Shown here: piece after piece, positions 60,101-64,000 of the stretch
Layout: every line of letters starts with the position of its first letter
Numbering within the stretch: position 1 is the first letter of the stretch
Position numbers and translations under genes: made by a program
Assembly (NCBI RefSeq): GCF_014195545.1
Contig: NZ_JACIBX010000015.1
Span: forward strand, 1-64,000
Source: Limimaricola variabilis
GTDB lineage: Bacteria; Pseudomonadota; Alphaproteobacteria; Rhodobacterales; Rhodobacteraceae
Reading direction: 5' to 3'
DNA length: 64,000 bases
Notes under the pieces: generated by a model
Told to the model about the DNA's origin: nothing
Database searches by the model: none
What the model saw: the letters and a program-made list of their open reading frames with translations, nothing else

Positions 60101-62297
60101 GCGGCGGCGCGTGCGCAGCGTGCTGCAGAGCCATGCGCGCTCCGGCACCGTCGATCCGGGCGGTGATCTCGACGCGCTGCACTGGCTTGCCCGCGCGCGG
60201 CGCACGCGCGACGCCTCGCCGCTGGCGCAGCTGCCGGGCGACCGGCTCGACGAAATGGTCGCGGCGCGGCGGGCGTTGGAGACGGCTCTGGCCGGGCTCG
60301 CGGGTGAGGGGGTGGAGCCCGCGCGCCTCGGCGCGGTGCGGGCCGAGCTGACGCAGCCGGGAGCCGGACCGCTGCGCGCGGGCCTGAAGGCACTGGCCGA
60401 AGCCGATAAGGAGATGACGACGGCCCGCGAGGCCTTCGAGTCCTTGGGCGGGCGGGTGCCAGACGACGCGGCCCCCGCCGACCTTGCCAAGGCGCTGGAG
60501 GCGCTGGAGAGCCGGGCCGCGAGCCTGGCGGACTGGACCCGCTGGGTGGCGCTGCGCCATAAGGCCGAGGTTGCGGGGCTCGGCCCGTTGATCGTGGCGA
60601 TCAAGGCAGGGCGGCTCGACAGACCGGCCCGCGCCGCTTTCGAGGCAGCCTATGCCGCGTGGTGGTTGCCACGTGCCATGGATGCCGACCCGCTGCTGCG
60701 CGACTTCGCGCATTGGGCGCAGGACGATCTCGTCGCCCGGTTCCGGATGCTCGACGCGCGCGCCGCCGCGCTCGCCTCGAACGAGGTGCTGCGCCGGATC
60801 GGTGGCGGTCTGCCCGCACGCGATGCCGTGCCGCGCGCCTCGGAGCTGGGCGTGCTGCGCCACCAGCTCGGGCTCAAGCGACCCTCCATGCCGATCCGGC
60901 AGCTGCTTGGCCAGATGCCAGAGAGCCTGCCACGCCTGGCGCCCTGCGTGCTGATGTCGCCGCTCTCGGTTGCGCAGTACCTGCCAGCGGGCCAGCCGGC
61001 CTTCGACGTGGTGATCTTCGACGAGGCCAGCCAGATCACCACCTGGGACGCGATCGGCGCGATCGCCCGCGGCCGCCAGGCGATCGTGGTCGGCGACCCC
61101 AAGCAGCTACCGCCGACCAATTTCTTCGGCCGCGCCGAGGAGGAGGACGAAGAAGAGGACGTGGCGCTCAAGGACATGCCCTCGATCCTCGACGAGGTGG
61201 CGGCCTCGGGCGTACCGGTGCGGCGGCTCGACTGGCACTACCGCTCGCGCGACGAGGCGCTGATCGCCTTCTCGAACCACTTCTACTATGACGGCGGCCT
61301 TGTCACCTTTCCCTCGCCCGGCGGCGCGGGTGATGCGCTACGGCTGCACCGGGTCGACGGCCGATACGGCCGGGGGCGGGGACGCAGCAACGCGGAGGAG
61401 GCGCGCGCGGTCACCGCGATGCTGCGCGCGCGGCTCGCGGCCGAGCTGGAGCGGCCCGAGGCGGCGCGCCGCAGCTTCGGCGTGATCACCTTCAACGGCG
61501 ATCAACAGGCGCTCATCCTCGATCATCTCGACGCGCTGCGGCGCGACGCGCCCGAGCTGGAATGGTTCTTCGACGAGGCGCGCGAGGAGCCGGTGATCGT
61601 AAAGAACCTCGAGAACATCCAGGGCGACGAGCGCGACGTGATGCTGTTCTCGGTCACCTTCGGGCCGGATCTCGCGGGCAAGCTGTCGATGAATTTCGGC
61701 GCGCTCAACGCCGAAGGCGGCGAGCGGCGGCTCAACGTCGCGATCACCCGCGCGCGGCGCGAACTGCATGTCTTCGCCTCGCTGGGGGCGGGGGATATCG
61801 ATCTGGGCCGATCGCGCGCGCGCGGCGTGGCCGATCTCAAGGCGTTTCTCGACTATGCCGAACGCGGTGCCGTGGCGCTGCCAGCGCGCGACGAGGGCAG
61901 CCTCGGCCCGGCCGAGAACCCGTTCGAGGAGGCGGTGGCGCGCAGCCTCGAGGCACGGGGCTGGGAGGTCCGGACGCAGATCGGCGTCTCGGGCTTCCGC
62001 ATCGATCTCGCGGTGGTGCATCCCGACCGGGGCGGCGCCTATCTGGCGGGGATCGAATGCGACGGGGCGAGCTATCATTCCGCGGCCACCGCGCGCGACC
62101 GCGACCGGATCCGGCAATCGGTGCTGGAGGGGCTCGGCTGGCGGATCGAGCGGGTCTGGTCGACCGACTGGTTCCGCGCGCCTGCCCATGTCGCCGACCG
62201 GATCGACGGCCGGCTGCGCCATATGCTCGCCGCCGACCGGGCGCAGGCCGAGACGGCGCGGCCGCGCCGGTTGGCGCTGCCGACGCTGCAGGCTTGA
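57153..62297 (+). CDS. DUF4011-SF1 helicase-Vsr/DUF559-like nuclease, Hhe-like defence candidate
   Basis: 1714 aa. Residues 1-370 are an unassigned N-terminal part. A DUF4011-like segment starts near 379 (RIERWQRRLLDLSLRNRLLNFRD). The SF1 helicase is split: Walker A GPPGTGKSQT near 680, a long helical insert of about 600 residues, motif II FDEAS near 1290, motif III VVGDPKQLPPTNFF near 1312, NIQGDERDV near 1489 and motif VI VAITRARRELHVF near 1530. The C-terminus (about 1590-1690) is a Vsr/DUF559-like PD-(D/E)xK nuclease with FRIDLAV and GIECDG. The order DUF4011-helicase-Vsr is that of Hhe, a single-gene anti-phage system. ATG 57153 has AGGAGAG upstream. The G+C and codon usage match the surroundings. 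Confidence 0.85.
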   Translation: MTNPDSQLPVAAPCLAIEVDAASRLGFVSARHAVSVLRALTLRHEGPTALAGIDLHLWSEPAVLRPRVWRIDTIGPGELLEIADLAVSIDSVPLATLEAATPAMLRLEARKGGQVLGRAAHELTLLSRDEWGGLGEMAHLLPAFVRPDPALAVGLADEATALLEQAGRGVPDGYRSGDPGRAWMQAAAVWSALAGWGLRGAVAAGHVAARGQPLRATATIREDALATPLEAALLFAAGAEALGLHPVVAFAQGRIWCGVWLLPRDFGRVVEPDAVVLRKAVAAREFLPLDPERLLGPKSGFEAAIAAGRALADPAQEQGFLAAIDVAAARQAGITPLEDTRLATASGPSPVAAALPEGPTAADLPLDDIEPAPTTPEGRIERWQRRLLDLSLRNRLLNFRDGRGAVPLLCADMAALEDRLAGGAWAVPVALEGADSLSGDELAHRAAQAQERGRLAAPLAEAELQARLIALHRRARSDMQEGGTNTLFLAAGFLRWCRPGETRAYRAPLLLIPARLERRSASSAFRIGHLEDEVRINATLLEFLRRDFALSVPGLDGELPRDGSGIDLARIFDLVRLAVRDMPGFEVIEELSLSTFSFAKFLMWEDLVAREAELRDSPLVRHLLDGPETAYPQPDLPAIGPRDLDRALAPADLVTSLPADSSQLAAVAAAAQGRDFVLIGPPGTGKSQTIANIIAQVMAQGRTVLFVAEKAAALEVVHRRLAACGLGDACLELHSNKTDRASVLAQLGRGWDRAAAGDEAEWVEVTEDLRLTRDQLNAYVAALHRKGRQGFSVFDAIGRVAAGEPDFRLVFPGPDAHDFASYARLRDMAGDLERLAEVAGRDAPVDLLAGAEWSFDWQERFLAAAATLGRAARGQNRALGGLCDRLGLAPEAARMTARCKLLMGLVPLAAEDAPDLSRLPDLPLAELERAVEARREAEAEMASARGRLAADYPEDVDTRIDVSALDAEWRAAEAGIWPLSALARRRVRSVLQSHARSGTVDPGGDLDALHWLARARRTRDASPLAQLPGDRLDEMVAARRALETALAGLAGEGVEPARLGAVRAELTQPGAGPLRAGLKALAEADKEMTTAREAFESLGGRVPDDAAPADLAKALEALESRAASLADWTRWVALRHKAEVAGLGPLIVAIKAGRLDRPARAAFEAAYAAWWLPRAMDADPLLRDFAHWAQDDLVARFRMLDARAAALASNEVLRRIGGGLPARDAVPRASELGVLRHQLGLKRPSMPIRQLLGQMPESLPRLAPCVLMSPLSVAQYLPAGQPAFDVVIFDEASQITTWDAIGAIARGRQAIVVGDPKQLPPTNFFGRAEEEDEEEDVALKDMPSILDEVAASGVPVRRLDWHYRSRDEALIAFSNHFYYDGGLVTFPSPGGAGDALRLHRVDGRYGRGRGRSNAEEARAVTAMLRARLAAELERPEAARRSFGVITFNGDQQALILDHLDALRRDAPELEWFFDEAREEPVIVKNLENIQGDERDVMLFSVTFGPDLAGKLSMNFGALNAEGGERRLNVAITRARRELHVFASLGAGDIDLGRSRARGVADLKAFLDYAERGAVALPARDEGSLGPAENPFEEAVARSLEARGWEVRTQIGVSGFRIDLAVVHPDRGGAYLAGIECDGASYHSAATARDRDRIRQSVLEGLGWRIERVWSTDWFRAPAHVADRIDGRLRHMLAADRAQAETARPRRLALPTLQA

Positions 62298-62447
62298 CCG
62301 GCGCGGTGCCACCTCCTAGCCATGGTCTGCGGCCGGTGTAACGGCGGGCGATGGCGTCGCCCCGACCCGTGGGCCGCATCCTGCAGATGTCCCGGACGCC
62401 CGGACCGCCGCGCTCATGCTCATGGGCGCGCATGTTGGGAGACGTCG

Positions 62448-63410
62448 ATGATCCGACCCCGTTCCAAGAGCCCTGTCGCGCGGCCGCGCCGCGGTCCCAG
62501 CGGCGAGATCGGCACCGGCATGGCGCTGATGGTGGTGGCGATGGCGCTGCTGCCGGTGGGCGACACGCTGGCCAAGCTGCTGACCGGGGTGCTGCCGCCG
62601 ATGGAGGTGGTGGCCTGGCGCTTCGTGTTCCAGCTTGCCGCGCTGTCGTTGCTGGCGCTGCTGCTGCGCCATCGTTTGCGCGGGCCGATCTTCTCGCCGC
62701 TGCTGGCGCTGTCGGGGCTCTGCGCGGTGGTCACCATGTCGGGCCTCGTGGCCGCCTTCGCTGTGATGCCCATCGCCACCGCCATCGCGGTGTTCTTCGT
62801 CGAGCCGCTGATCCTCGTGCTGCTGGCCGCGCCGCTCCTCGGGGAACGGATCGGGCCGCGCCGCTACGCCGCCGTCGCGGTCGGCTTTCTCGGCGCGCTG
62901 GTGGTGATCCGGCCCGGCCTCGACGGCTTCACCCCGGCGGCGCTGCTGCCGCTGGCCTCGGCCACCGGCTATGCGGTCAACGCGGTGATCCTGCGCCACG
63001 CGGCACGCAGCCGTTCGGCGCTGACGATCCAGACCGGTGCCACGTTCTACGCCACCTTGATCTCGCTGGGCCTGCTCGCGCTGCTGACCGCCACGGGGCT
63101 GGTCGCGCCGCTCTCGGCCAGCGCGCCGGGTTGGGTCTGGGGCATGCTACCGCTGGTGGGGATGCTGTCGGCCGCGACCTTCCTGATGATCGCCGAGGCG
63201 TTCCGCCGGGCCGAGGCAGGGCTGCTGGCGCCGTTCCAGTATCTGGAGATCGTCGGCGCGGTGGGCTTGGGCTTCGCGGTCTTCGGCGACCTGCCGGATG
63301 CGATGACGGCGCTGGGCACCGCCATCATTCTCGGCTCGGGCGCCTATGTGGTGCATCGCGAGCGGGCGGCCGGGCAGGGCGCGGCCGCCCAGACCGCGCC
63401 GCAGGGCTGA
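62448..63410 (+). CDS. DMT-superfamily (EamA) permease
   Basis: 320 aa with about ten membrane segments in two EamA repeats. The first contains ATAIAVFFVEPLILVLLAAPLLGERIGPRRY and the second AEAGLLAPFQYLEIVGAVGLGFAVFGDLPDA. Such proteins export metabolites or amino acids; the substrate is not inferable. The ATG at 62448 has GGGAG upstream. Confidence 0.85.
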   Translation: MIRPRSKSPVARPRRGPSGEIGTGMALMVVAMALLPVGDTLAKLLTGVLPPMEVVAWRFVFQLAALSLLALLLRHRLRGPIFSPLLALSGLCAVVTMSGLVAAFAVMPIATAIAVFFVEPLILVLLAAPLLGERIGPRRYAAVAVGFLGALVVIRPGLDGFTPAALLPLASATGYAVNAVILRHAARSRSALTIQTGATFYATLISLGLLALLTATGLVAPLSASAPGWVWGMLPLVGMLSAATFLMIAEAFRRAEAGLLAPFQYLEIVGAVGLGFAVFGDLPDAMTALGTAIILGSGAYVVHRERAAGQGAAAQTAPQG

Positions 63411-63416
63411 AGCCAC

Positions 63417-63438
63417 GGGCCGGGGTGATCCCCGGCCC
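63417..63438. terminator. Hairpin between the EamA gene and thiC
   Basis: A perfect 9-bp stem GGGCCGGGG/CCCCGGCCC with a TGAT loop, six bases after the EamA stop. It lies between convergent genes and has no T run. Confidence 0.5.
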
Positions 63439-63461
63439 GGGCGCCCGCCCAGAGGGCGGCG

Positions 63462-64000
<539 letters not shown>

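Noticed and set aside
58113-60863. A 916-codon open frame on the minus strand opposite the Hhe-like gene
   Set aside because: It is antisense to a well-supported gene, has low-complexity Arg/Gly/His/Gln-rich translation, no family motifs, and is expected where G+C-rich third positions remove stop codons.

Overview
The window is a high-G+C alphaproteobacterial chromosome segment, most likely from a marine-type Rhodobacterales (Paracoccaceae/Roseobacter group) species. The evidence is the strong codon bias, tight ATGA/GTGA/TGATG gene overlaps, the alphaproteobacterial flagellar helpers FlaF, FlbT, MotE-like, DUF1217 and DUF6468, Ros/MucR zinc-finger regulators, and the carboxynorspermidine polyamine pathway. 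No tRNA, rRNA, CRISPR array, insertion sequence or prophage was seen.

Layout. 1-75 is the 3' end of etfA. 113-3187 (minus) is a phnD-phnC-phnE phosphonate-type ABC importer. 3317-6158 (minus) is an electrophile/carbonyl-stress block: a NemR-like TetR regulator with a perfect 19-bp operator upstream, an MDR reductase, a DJ-1/PfpI protein and a glyoxalase I. 6372-7592 is an MFS carrier. 7608-9973 (minus) is nspC plus carboxynorspermidine dehydrogenase, with a readable sigma70-type promoter.

10065-47437 is a nearly complete polar-type flagellar gene cluster, arranged as back-to-back and convergent operons: motor (motA, motB, FliL, MotE-like), rod/hook/ring (flgA-L, fliE, flgB/C), export gate (fliP, Q, R, flhA, flhB, fliH, fliI), switch (fliG, M, N), MS-ring (fliF), hook-length and hook-cap factors (fliK, flgD), and flagellin (fliC) with flaF/flbT. 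FlgJ is reduced to its rod-binding domain, and a separate SltF-type muramidase sits between fliQ and flhA. I see no fliO, fliD, fliS, flgM, chemotaxis genes or sigma factor. The cluster also holds several uncharacterised genes: a 351-aa membrane-anchored protein coupled to a miniature degenerate MucR, followed by a full MucR (11689-13579); a 252-aa protein between motB and fliK; a 594-aa secreted helical-repeat protein facing flgF; and a second FliL-like protein. Short A(A/T)G(G/A)ATA(G/A) elements and CAATYCATGG boxes recur in the intergenic regions between flagellar operons and may be a shared promoter or operator.

47520-64000 holds housekeeping and accessory genes: a YegD-like Hsp70, a five-gene LIV-type ABC importer (livG-livF-binding protein-livH-livM, minus), a TRAP transporter (dctQ-dctM plus, dctP convergent), a 1714-aa DUF4011-SF1 helicase-Vsr/DUF559-like nuclease resembling the Hhe anti-phage protein, a DMT/EamA permease and the 3' part of thiC. 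The most interesting items are the Hhe-like protein, the uncharacterised flagellar-cluster genes with tandem MucR-type regulators, the recurring intergenic element, and the NemR-type stress operon whose sensor lacks the lysine known from E. coli NemR.
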